Virus record (IMG/VR): IMGVR_UViG_3300035698_000065
Span: 1 to 21,953 of that record
Length of the DNA stretch: 21,953 bases
DNA from: a virus
Reading direction: 5' to 3' (one strand)
The position numbers and the translations under genes are program-made. Below are positions 1 through 5,322 of the stretch, piece after piece. Position 1 is the first letter of the stretch. Each line of letters opens with the position of its first letter. The notes beneath the pieces are model-generated. The model saw only the letters and a program-made list of their open reading frames with translations. It was not told the origin of the DNA and did not search any database.

Positions 1-139
1 ATTCAATGTCTAGCGCGTCACTAAGGTACTCAAGGCCGTCCATTGGGATTTGACCCTCATCCTCGCGCTCGATGGAATCCAAGCCGCCCTCAAGTGTTGC
101 GACAATGTGTTTAACGTGGTTTTTGATGTCTGCACTCAT
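1..139 (-). CDS. Partial leftward hypothetical protein (N-terminal 46 residues)
   Basis: Reading leftward, an ATG at 139-137 opens a frame that stays open to the window edge and begins MSADIKNHVKHIVATLEGGL, then an acidic stretch ending YLSDALDIE. A strong Shine-Dalgarno (AAAGGGG on the minus strand, 153-147) sits 7 nt before the ATG, and a good promoter lies further upstream (195-222), so the gene looks real. It is transcribed away from everything else in the window, which makes 140-301 a divergent control region. I do not recognise a domain with certainty. The 'D-G-L-x-Y-L-S-D-A-L-D-I-E' pattern reminds me of small hypothetical proteins in phage early regions. The rest of the gene lies outside the window. 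Confidence 0.7.
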   Translation of the reverse strand, partial: MSADIKNHVKHIVATLEGGLDSIEREDEGQIPMDGLEYLSDALDIE

Positions 140-194
140 GATTAATCCCCTTTCGGTGGTTAACGCGGTATCAAAGTGATATCGCATAAGTAGA

Positions 195-222
195 ATTCTA
201 CAGGTCAGTTGCAATCGTGCAA
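195..222 (-). promoter_or_regulatory. Candidate sigma70 promoter for the leftward gene
   Basis: On the minus strand, TTGCAC (222-217) and TAGAAT (200-195) are separated by 16 nt, a good sigma70 pair. The predicted start near 188 leaves a leader of about 50 nt before the ATG at 139. The -10 lies inside a perfect 12-bp palindrome, GTAGAATTCTAC (190-201). The -35 overlaps an inverted repeat, TTGCA-atcg-TGCAA (209-222). Both dyads are well placed for a repressor. The promoter is inferred from motif matching only. Confidence 0.5.
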
Positions 223-245
223 GTGTTTTTTTAACTTTGTGTGTA

Positions 246-274
246 TTGCGCAACGATATCGGTCATGGTATGAC
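246..274 (+). promoter_or_regulatory. Candidate rightward promoter with overlapping dyads
   Basis: TTGCGC (246-251) and TATGAC (269-274) are spaced by 17 nt and lie just upstream of the ribbon-helix-helix gene at 302. The -35 is part of the palindrome TTGCGCAA (246-253), and the -10 is part of the inverted repeat GTCAT-ggt-ATGAC (262-274). Ribbon-helix-helix proteins commonly repress their own promoter through short dyads, so these are reasonable operator candidates. The hexamers are imperfect and the call is tentative. Confidence 0.35.
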
Positions 275-301
275 AGTACAATAGGACAACAAAGGAAAGC
301 C

Positions 302-487
302 ATGAGTGACAATCAAGAGACTAGAGCGTTTTTAATACGCTTGCGGCCGGATGCCAGGAATTTGCTCGATCAGGCAAGCAATGATCAGCGTAGATCGCGG
401 GCAAGCATCATAGAATCCCTTATCCGTGAGCATTTAGCAGGGTATGAGCGTGCGGAATCGCGCCTAAACAGGATGCTATCGCCATGA
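302..487 (+). CDS. Ribbon-helix-helix (Arc/CopG-like) transcriptional regulator
   Basis: This 61-residue protein begins MSDNQETRAF. A short N-terminal strand (about residues 7-14, TRAFLIRL) is followed by helix 1 (about 16-28) and helix 2 (about 32-46, SRASIIESLIREHL), the ribbon-helix-helix layout in which paired strands of a dimer read the DNA major groove. A basic C-terminal tail follows. The ATG at 302 is chosen because GGA lies 5-7 nt upstream; an upstream TTG at 209 would add 31 residues unlike the family and cover the control region. It is the first rightward gene beside a divergent promoter region rich in dyads, so it probably regulates itself and possibly the leftward gene. Its stop overlaps the next start (ATGA), implying translational coupling. 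Family call fairly sure; role inferred. Confidence 0.72.
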   Translation: MSDNQETRAFLIRLRPDARNLLDQASNDQRRSRASIIESLIREHLAGYERAESRLNRMLSP

Positions 488-807
488 GCGGGCGCATGGC
501 TCGCAACAAGGGCGCAGCAGCAGAGCGCGAACTGGCCACCATATTGACCGATCGGCTCGGTTTTGTAGTACAGCGTAAACTGGGCCAAGCCAGAGACGGT
601 GGCGACGATATCCAGATCGGCAAGTATAGGATTGAGGTTAAAAGACGCGAAGCCTTAAGGCTTGACGAATGGTGTAAACAAGTACAAGAGGCTTGCAGTG
701 AAATAGATGTGCCGGTGGTGGCCTATAGGCGAAATGGCCAGCCTTGGCGCGTGGTGGTGCCGTTGGAGTGGTTTATACAGCAGGTGCGGGAAACAGTAGA
801 TGATTGA
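484..807 (+). CDS. PD-(D/E)XK superfamily nuclease (Holliday-junction-resolvase-like)
   Basis: This 107-residue protein has the core of a PD-(D/E)XK nuclease: Glu14 in helix 1 (GAAAEREL), the conserved RKLGQARDGGDD segment with Asp38, Asp41 and Asp42, and the E-x-K pair Glu51-Lys53 in IEVKRRE. A late strand (PVVAYRR, about residues 76-82) and a basic NGQPWRVVV segment follow. Small phage proteins with the pattern 'G-Q-A-R-D-G-G-x-D-I ... I-E-x-K-R' are usually annotated as putative PDDEXK endonucleases and are thought to cut branched DNA, which would suit recombination or clearing junctions before packaging. The gene overlaps its neighbours on both sides (ATGA at 484, and 800-807), so the four genes from 302 to 1941 form one coupled operon. 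Metal-dependent catalysis is expected from the family. The exact substrate is inference. Confidence 0.75.
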   Translation: MSGRMARNKGAAAERELATILTDRLGFVVQRKLGQARDGGDDIQIGKYRIEVKRREALRLDEWCKQVQEACSEIDVPVVAYRRNGQPWRVVVPLEWFIQQVRETVDD

Positions 808-1000
808 CACTTACTCTGAAGAATGGCGCCATGAGTGTGAAGCACGGTTTGCTTTGACATTGCCTGACAAATCAGACGGCCGAAAGAAAGGTTGGAAAGC
901 CATTGGCAAACGGGAGTACTTGAGCAGGGTGAGAGAGAAAAGAGGTGACGCTGGATATGACAGACTACGCAAAGGGATGGTAGAGCAGTGGAAAAAATGA
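800..1000 (+). CDS. Small conserved phage protein, DUF7696-like
   Basis: This 66-residue, highly charged protein contains EEWRHECEAR near the start and REYLSRVREKRG in the middle, and ends EQWKK. The combination 'EWRxECEAR ... REKRG ... W' matches, from memory, a small family of phage proteins of unknown function (DUF7696 type); this needs a profile search. No catalytic motif, membrane segment or zinc site is visible, and it is probably all helical. It starts 8 nt before the nuclease stop and its TGA overlaps the ATG of the next gene, so it is translated with them. That context suggests an accessory role in replication or recombination, but nothing in the sequence proves this. Confidence 0.62.
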   Translation: MIDTYSEEWRHECEARFALTLPDKSDGRKKGWKAIGKREYLSRVREKRGDAGYDRLRKGMVEQWKK

Positions 1001-1941
1001 TCTTGCCTGAGCCGCCCGACATCCAGCAAGCAGAGCAAAGCGATAAGCGTAAATTTGCCGTGTTGCCTTTTAACGCTATTTGGGATCGCTCTATAAATCC
1101 GTTCAGGTTTAGAGTGTTGGCCGCGTTGGCAGGGTTTGCAAACAGAGCGGGCGTTTGCTATGTAAGCAATCAAAGGCTAGCAGAGCAATTGCAAACAACA
1201 CGGCCACGTGTAAACGTTGCGGTCAATGCCTTAAAGCGTGCTGGATGGATTAGACAGATAAGCAAGCCGGTTGTTGGATTAAGAGGTGCAACAATCCAAA
1301 TCATGTTTGAAGCCGGCATGCGTGTAGATGATGCGGTGGCCATCGCTAGCCGTGGCACATCAGACGACCTGAGAACGGAAGAGCAAAGAGAAAAGGAGTT
1401 GGTTGACATGATTGCAGACGGTGGCAAGCAATGGACAGAGCAGGAACTGAAGGACAATAAAGAGCGGCTTGCAGCATTGCTGATTACAGCATTTAAGACG
1501 CCATCTGATAAGCCAAAGATGTACGAACCTGAACAAAGCGACACAATGGGCGTGAAGAAAATCAAACAAGAGATAAGATCAAGGATGAGACAGATCAAAG
1601 CAGAGACAACAACAGCAACAGAGACAAAAGTAGACGTTCTTAAACAGGAACATAAACATAAGAAACTATGTTTGGGTTCCGAAACAGGAACGGGTAAGAA
1701 CAGGGAAAAGGAACAGGTTGTAAAGAAACAGGAACATAAACAGCAGGAACAGGTGGACTATATAGCTATAGTTGTTTTGTTTCAGAATGAATTGTTTAAT
1801 GGTGTGAAGACTGAAAACGATTTGCATATGTGTATGCGATTATCGGAACATGGTGTGACACGTAGTGAGATCATGCGGCACATAACAGACGTAGCAACTG
1901 ACACTGTAGGCATAGTCAGCAGTCGCATGCTTGGTACATAG
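997..1941 (+). CDS. Winged-helix replication-initiator-like protein
   Basis: This 314-residue protein has an N-terminal winged helix-turn-helix at about residues 20-105. FRFRVLAALAGFAN is the first helix, YVSNQRLAEQLQTTRPRVN looks like the helix-turn-recognition helix, and ALKRAGWI leads into the wing. The layout is common in phage and plasmid replication initiators that bind origin iterons. The middle (about 150-250) is low-complexity and rich in Lys, Gln and Glu. The C-terminus (about 252-314) looks folded and could contact a helicase or loader. I chose ATG 997 because it overlaps the previous stop as ATGA; GTG at 988 would add three residues. The middle carries direct repeats that may be origin iterons. 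Regulator or primosome protein are alternatives. The HTH is clear; 'initiator' is inferred from context and architecture. Confidence 0.6.
   Translation: MILPEPPDIQQAEQSDKRKFAVLPFNAIWDRSINPFRFRVLAALAGFANRAGVCYVSNQRLAEQLQTTRPRVNVAVNALKRAGWIRQISKPVVGLRGATIQIMFEAGMRVDDAVAIASRGTSDDLRTEEQREKELVDMIADGGKQWTEQELKDNKERLAALLITAFKTPSDKPKMYEPEQSDTMGVKKIKQEIRSRMRQIKAETTTATETKVDVLKQEHKHKKLCLGSETGTGKNREKEQVVKKQEHKQQEQVDYIAIVVLFQNELFNGVKTENDLHMCMRLSEHGVTRSEIMRHITDVATDTVGIVSSRMLGT
1642..1750 (+). repeat. Iteron-like repeats inside the initiator gene; candidate replication origin
   Basis: A 17-bp sequence, AAACAGGAACATAAACA, occurs twice exactly (1642-1658 and 1726-1742). Its core CAGGAAC recurs at 1645, 1685, 1729 and 1744, with near matches (CAGGGAA at 1701, GAACAGG at 1711 and 1748). 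The copies fall in more than one reading frame: two encode Lys-Gln-Glu-His-Lys, while the 1685 copy reads differently. A purely protein-level repeat is therefore not the whole explanation. An A+T-rich stretch with palindrome TATAGCTATA (1761-1770) follows. Iterons within the initiator gene next to an A+T-rich segment are the layout of the lambda O/ori region. The function is inference; simple low-complexity drift is the alternative. Confidence 0.45.
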
Positions 1942-2156
1942 TACATACGTGCGTATGTGTGTAGGACCGAGGGGGGGGGTAAGGTGTTTGCAGGTAGCGC
2001 GCTATAGAATGCACGGGGTATTGGCTACTGTAGGGAACGGCTGGAGGTAGCACAATAAAATGGCACTATATGCCCCCCCCACCCCACGGCGCTATAGGTG
2101 GGGCACACACCAAAATTTTAGTCACTTATTTTGTAGTATGACTTTAGGAGAGCAAG
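1942..2156. other. Noncoding tract with G9/C8 runs and inverted repeats
   Basis: I see no gene in these 215 bp. Directly after the initiator stop is ACATACG-tg-CGTATGT (1943-1958), a near-perfect 16-bp dyad. A run of nine G (1971-1979) and a run of eight C (2073-2080) could pair, extended by T-G and A-T to about 10 bp, enclosing roughly 90 nt. Inside are the palindrome TAGCGCGCTA (1995-2004) and GCTAC/GTAGC (2024-2028 with 2047-2051). CCCCAC/GTGGGG (2082-2087 with 2098-2103) forms a further stem outside. GCGCTATAG occurs twice (1999-2007, 2089-2097). No T-run follows a stem, so a standard intrinsic terminator is not apparent. The 3' end is A+T-rich and could hold a weak promoter (TAGTAT at 2134-2139, no good -35). 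Confidence 0.5.
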
Positions 2157-2444
2157 ATGGCATATGAGATGAGAGCAGGTCAGGGTAGTGCGTTTGGTAA
2201 TCGGGATAGGAAGGAGGACTGGCATGCAGACTTTAGAGGCAAGGTGATGCTGCCTGATGGTGCGGTGCATTATTTGGATGTGTGGGTTAAGAAGACTAAG
2301 AATGGTGATGACTGGGTGAGTGTGAAGGTGGGCAATCAGACACAAGCTGATGCGCCTAGGCAGGATAGTCATAACCAGGCTAAGTCAGATGGGTATCAGC
2401 CGCAGGGTGTTGCTGATATGAAAGACGACATACCTTTTAATTAG
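2157..2444 (+). CDS. Small SSB-like protein with acidic DDIPF tail
   Basis: This 95-residue protein has an N-terminal charged segment (NRDRKEDWHADFRGKV, about residues 15-30) and a strand-rich middle (GAVHYLDVWVKK ... DDWVSVKVG, about 35-60). A Gln/Asp-rich disordered linker follows, and the last residues are DDIPFN (90-95). A strand-rich domain, flexible linker and terminal D-D-I-P-F is the plan of single-stranded-DNA-binding proteins, whose tip recruits host repair and replication proteins. Phages commonly carry short proteins of this 'D-W-H-x-D-F-x-G ... G' type. The ATG at 2157 follows an AGGAGAG Shine-Dalgarno (2146-2152). It sits between the initiator and packaging genes, fitting a replication role. 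I cannot confirm an OB fold by eye; the tail is the strongest evidence. Confidence 0.55.
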   Translation: MAYEMRAGQGSAFGNRDRKEDWHADFRGKVMLPDGAVHYLDVWVKKTKNGDDWVSVKVGNQTQADAPRQDSHNQAKSDGYQPQGVADMKDDIPFN

Positions 2445-2486
2445 AACGGGTCCATAATGGTGGTATCCACAGCACAGGGGTACAAC

Positions 2487-2921
2487 ATGATTCGTTCTAA
2501 AGAGTGTTTTAAGTGCAACGCCGTCAAGCCTTTTGAGGAGTTTTACAAGCACTCCCAAATGGCTGATGGCCACGTAAACAAATGCAAGGAGTGCAACAAA
2601 TTAGATGTTCGCACTAACAGGGGCAACAAGATTGATTACTACCGTGAATACGACCGAACAAGGGCCAAACTGCCTGAGCGTGTCAAACTAAGCCTAGAAC
2701 AGACAAAGAAATGGCGCGCTGAAGATACGAGGCGAGCGTCTTGCCATAATGCGGTAGCAAGGGCGGTAAGGAAAGGCACGTTGTTGCCACAGCCTTGTGT
2801 TCGGTGCGGTTGCGAACAAAGCCTTGCCCACCATGAAGATTACGACATGCCATTAGCTGTAATGTGGTTGTGTCAGCCCTGCCATAAGCAGAGGCATAAG
2901 GAGTTATTAGATGGCAACTAG
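2487..2921 (+). CDS. Zinc-finger HNH-like protein upstream of terminase
   Basis: This 144-residue protein starts MIRSKECFKC. It has two cysteine clusters: C7-x2-C10 with C33-x2-C36 (first zinc knuckle), and C104-x2-C107 with C129-x2-C132 plus H133 and H137. The tandem H115-H116 with D118-Y119 lies between the second pair. The C-terminal layout 'CxxC ... AHHxDY ... WLCxxCHxxxH' resembles the beta-beta-alpha-metal HNH nuclease fold, with His115/116 as possible catalytic residues; the usual central Asn is not obvious. I chose ATG 2487 because AGGGG lies upstream with proper spacing and the zinc domain starts there; an ATG at 2457 would add ten residues with a poor ribosome site. It overlaps terS by 11 nt. 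In several phages an HNH enzyme beside the terminase helps DNA cleavage during packaging; here that is inference. Confidence 0.62.
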   Translation: MIRSKECFKCNAVKPFEEFYKHSQMADGHVNKCKECNKLDVRTNRGNKIDYYREYDRTRAKLPERVKLSLEQTKKWRAEDTRRASCHNAVARAVRKGTLLPQPCVRCGCEQSLAHHEDYDMPLAVMWLCQPCHKQRHKELLDGN

Positions 2922-3351
2922 GCAGAGGCAATCAAGGGTTGTGCCACAGTTAGATGGCTGGGGTGGTGTTAGAGCTGTGCAGAACAAGTTAAGGCGTTCA
3001 GACACGATTATTCAGAACCGTGAGGCTGTTGCGTATACCTTGTTGTGCATGGCCAACACCAAGTTAACGGATATTATGAAGTGGGATGACCAAGGCAATG
3101 TACAGGTCAAGGCCAGTGATGATATCCCTGAACACGCACTACAGGCTATTAAGAATATAAAGGTAAGAAAGGACAAGGACGGGGCGCAGACGCTTGAGAT
3201 AGAGTTGTATGACAAGGTGGGTGTGCTTAGGTTGCTTGCTAAGGCTAGTGGGTTGCTAGACAACCCTGATGATGGGTCTGATAAGCCCAGTGTGATAGGC
3301 ATTAATGTGCAAGCACCTGAAGACATAGAGGTCAAAGATGGCACGGACTAA
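2911..3351 (+). CDS. terS: Terminase small subunit
   Basis: This 146-residue protein immediately precedes and overlaps terL. Residues about 49-117 (NTKLTDIMKWDDQGNVQVK, then SDDIPEHALQAIKNIKV, then a strand and YDKVGVLRLLAKASGLLD) match the central and C-terminal part of Terminase_2-type small subunits as I know them: 'D-I/V-x-W', 'S-D-D-L/I-P', 'K-L-x-A-L-x-x-L-x-x-x-x-G-L'. That part oligomerises and contacts the large subunit. The N-terminal DNA-binding segment is short (about 48 residues, basic, with PQLDGWGGVRAVQNKL) and not an obvious helix-turn-helix, which is somewhat unusual. AAGGAG 5 bp upstream supports the ATG at 2911. The frame overlaps the HNH-like gene at its start and terL by 14 nt at its end, so all three should be co-translated. 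Confidence 0.75.
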   Translation: MATRQRQSRVVPQLDGWGGVRAVQNKLRRSDTIIQNREAVAYTLLCMANTKLTDIMKWDDQGNVQVKASDDIPEHALQAIKNIKVRKDKDGAQTLEIELYDKVGVLRLLAKASGLLDNPDDGSDKPSVIGINVQAPEDIEVKDGTD

Positions 3352-4894
3352 AGAGCGGTCTACTAAAGAGTTGCCAGCAGTCGGGCTAAACCTGAACTTC
3401 AGAAAAAGCCCAGTGGTATATAAGTTCTTGCAGTCCAATGCCTTTGTGCGTGGCTTATTGGGTCCTGTGGGGTCTGGCAAGTCATATGGATGCGCGGCTG
3501 AGATCATGTTGCGAGCAGTCAAGCAAAAGCCTAGTCCTATAGACGGCATACGCTATACGCGCTTTGCTATCGTCAGGAACAGTTACCCGATGCTTAAGAC
3601 CACGACTATTAAGACTTGGTTGGATTTGTTCCCTGAGAACACGTTTGGCTCTATGTTGTGGACGCCCCCGATCACTCACCACATTAGACTGCCTGCTCGC
3701 GGTGATGCAGCAGGAATTGACTGTGAAGTTATATTCTTAGCCCTAGACCAGCCTAAAGACGTCAGGAAACTGCTGTCATTAGAGCTAACAGGTGCTTGGG
3801 TTAACGAGGCACGGGAGCTACCAAAGGCGGTGATTGACGGCTTAACGCACAGGGTGGGGCGATATCCTACTAAGCGCGACGGTGGCGCTACGTGGTGCGG
3901 GGTGTGGATGGACACTAACCCAATGGATGACGACCATTGGTGGTACAAGATTGCAGAAAAAGACAAGTTAACAGGGCTATACGCTTGGGAGTTCTTCAAG
4001 CAAGCTGGTGGAGTGGTAGAGGTAGATTCTGAAGACTTACCGGAAAACCCAGAGGCTAATGACCACATCTATGCCAATGGCAGATGGTGGAAGATTAACC
4101 CCAAGGCTGAAAACTTAGACAATCTGCCGCCTGGTTACTACATGCAGATGCTAGGAGGCAAGAACTTAGACTGGATACGGTGCTATGCCGAGGGTAAGTA
4201 CACCTATGTGCAAGAGGGTAGACCCGTTTGGCCAGAGTATGACGACAATGCCATGGCTGGGGAAGTGGAATATGACCCATCGGTGCCGTTGCAAGTGGGT
4301 TTGGACTTTGGTCTGACCCCAGCGGCTGTCATTGGACAGCGTCTAAACAACGGTCGTTGGATAATATTGCATGAGATTGTTACTTTTGACATGGGATTGG
4401 AGCGTTTTGGTCAACAATTGCTAGCAGAGTTGAACGCCAGATACCCTAAAGCACAGATGATGATCTGGGGTGACCCTGCTGGTATGCAACGAGATGCCAT
4501 TTATGAGGTCACAGCCTTTGATTACTTGCGTACATTGGGTCTAAGAGCGCAACCCGCACCTAGTAATAACTTTCAAGTACGGCGTGAAGGCTCTGCATTA
4601 CCCATGCAACGCCTGATTATGGGCAAGCCTGGCCTGATTGTCAGCAAAGACTGCAAGTTATTACGCAAGTCTCTAGCTGGTGGCTACCATTTCAAGCGGG
4701 TATCGGTAGGTGCAGGCCAAGAACGGTTTAAAGACACGCCAAATAAGAACGAACACTCCCACGTTGGTGACGCATTTGGCTATTTGCTAACTGGTGGGGG
4801 CGAGCATAGGCGCATGACCAAGACTCCGCTGTTGTCTCAAAGCAACTTTGTAGGACAATTAAATGCAAATACTGATTTTAATGTGTTTGATTAG
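3338..4894 (+). CDS. terL: Terminase large subunit (packaging ATPase-nuclease)
   Basis: At 518 residues it has the normal length and both domains of a large terminase. The ATPase half shows a Walker A motif GPVGSGKS (42-49), a Walker B/catalytic-glutamate segment GAWVNEARE (152-160, Glu157) and a coupling segment MDTNP (191-195). The RNase H-like nuclease half shows LDFGLTP with Asp323, WGDPAG with Asp379, and EHSHVGDAF with Asp477, the usual acidic triad. The enzyme drives DNA into the prohead through the portal and cuts the concatemer. It overlaps terS by 14 nt. The next gene does not follow directly: 428 bp of noncoding, strongly structured sequence separates terL from the virion genes. 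No frameshift or missing key residue is seen. Confidence 0.97.
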   Translation: MARTKERSTKELPAVGLNLNFRKSPVVYKFLQSNAFVRGLLGPVGSGKSYGCAAEIMLRAVKQKPSPIDGIRYTRFAIVRNSYPMLKTTTIKTWLDLFPENTFGSMLWTPPITHHIRLPARGDAAGIDCEVIFLALDQPKDVRKLLSLELTGAWVNEARELPKAVIDGLTHRVGRYPTKRDGGATWCGVWMDTNPMDDDHWWYKIAEKDKLTGLYAWEFFKQAGGVVEVDSEDLPENPEANDHIYANGRWWKINPKAENLDNLPPGYYMQMLGGKNLDWIRCYAEGKYTYVQEGRPVWPEYDDNAMAGEVEYDPSVPLQVGLDFGLTPAAVIGQRLNNGRWIILHEIVTFDMGLERFGQQLLAELNARYPKAQMMIWGDPAGMQRDAIYEVTAFDYLRTLGLRAQPAPSNNFQVRREGSALPMQRLIMGKPGLIVSKDCKLLRKSLAGGYHFKRVSVGAGQERFKDTPNKNEHSHVGDAFGYLLTGGGEHRRMTKTPLLSQSNFVGQLNANTDFNVFD

Positions 4895-5210
4895 TGTGAT
4901 ACAGTAGAGCTGTTGCTAGCAGAGGCGACAGAGACCGTTTAGGTCTGTTTCTTACCACAGGGCGCCAATCCTGTGGCTCTGCTAAGGAACAGAACCTAAG
5001 CGGTTTTGTTTTGCAACCGCCAGTACCGTCGGGAGAGATAACGGCAGGGTCTGGGGATAGTCGCTACTGTGGGATCAGGTGTGAGACAGCGACAAGGGTG
5101 GCGAAGTTAGCGCCCTTCACCGAACGGCTGACGGGTTCCGTGGCTCCAGAGAGCAGGATGAAGGACTTAGTCTTCCACTAGGATAGGCTAGGTTCGTCCA
5201 CCAAAGAGCA
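4895..5210 (+). ncRNA. Candidate structured noncoding RNA downstream of terL
   Basis: No credible reading frame exists here on either strand. The sequence is full of self-complementary segments read as RNA. TAGCAGAG (4917-4924) pairs with CTCTGCTA (4977-4984). Inside, CCACAGG (4955-4961) pairs with CCTGTGG (4970-4976). TCTGTTTC (4944-4951) pairs with GGAACAGA (4986-4993, one G-U). Together these make a tight H-type pseudoknot in which helices abut with 0-1 nt gaps. Then come GCGGTT/AACCGC (5000-5005, 5015-5020), CCGT/ACGG (5026-5029, 5041-5044), GTCG..CTGT/ACAGCGAC (5060-5070, 5086-5093), GGCG/CGCC (5100-5103, 5111-5114), ACGG/CCGT (5124-5127, 5138-5141), GCTC/GAGC (5143-5146, 5151-5154) and GAAG/CTTC (5160-5163, 5172-5175). 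ACAGTAG (4901-4907) can also pair with CTACTGT (5064-5070), competing with one hairpin. Strand and ends are inferred from terL direction and helix extent. No tRNA, tmRNA or group I intron core is recognised. Confidence 0.55.
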
Positions 5211-5322
5211 GATCTTACTACTACAAACTAAATATCTAATAGATACCGTAGTGCTATAAGCTATATCAAATATTATTAATATGCTTTAGAATTTGCATAG
5301 GATAACTACGTCGGAGTCGACA
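5211..5322. promoter_or_regulatory. A+T-rich dyad-containing segment before the virion genes
   Basis: This 112-bp stretch changes sharply to A+T-rich sequence after the structured region. It contains the odd palindromes TATCTA-A-TAGATA (5233-5245) and TATTA-T-TAATA (5271-5281). TATAAG (5255-5260) and TAGAAT (5287-5292) are possible -10 elements, but neither has a convincing -35 at 16-18 nt. It may hold a promoter or operator for the genes starting at 5323. I see no coding potential. Confidence 0.3.

Noticed and set aside
209-301. N-terminal extension of the RHH gene from a TTG at 209
   Set aside because: It would cover the divergent promoters and add Cys/Phe-rich residues foreign to the family; ATG 302 has a ribosome site.
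1642-1758. CRISPR-like interpretation of the CAGGAAC repeats
   Set aside because: Repeats are short, irregularly spaced (40, 44, 15 bp) and inside a coding frame.
5000-5020. Hairpin with T-rich loop as a terminator for terL
   Set aside because: The T residues are in the loop and no T-tract follows the 3' arm.
5188-5203. GGTTCG...CCACCA resembling the T-arm and 3' end of a tRNA or tmRNA
   Set aside because: No 5-bp T-stem can be formed around it and no acceptor, D or anticodon arms match upstream.
4895-5210. Group I intron, RNase P RNA or tmRNA as identity of the structured tract
   Set aside because: None of the conserved core segments I know for these RNAs could be placed. The tract lies after the terL stop and does not interrupt a gene.
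5293-5322. TTG-start extension of the gene beginning at 5323
   Set aside because: The extension contains the Shine-Dalgarno of ATG 5323 and encodes residues unlike the rest of the protein.
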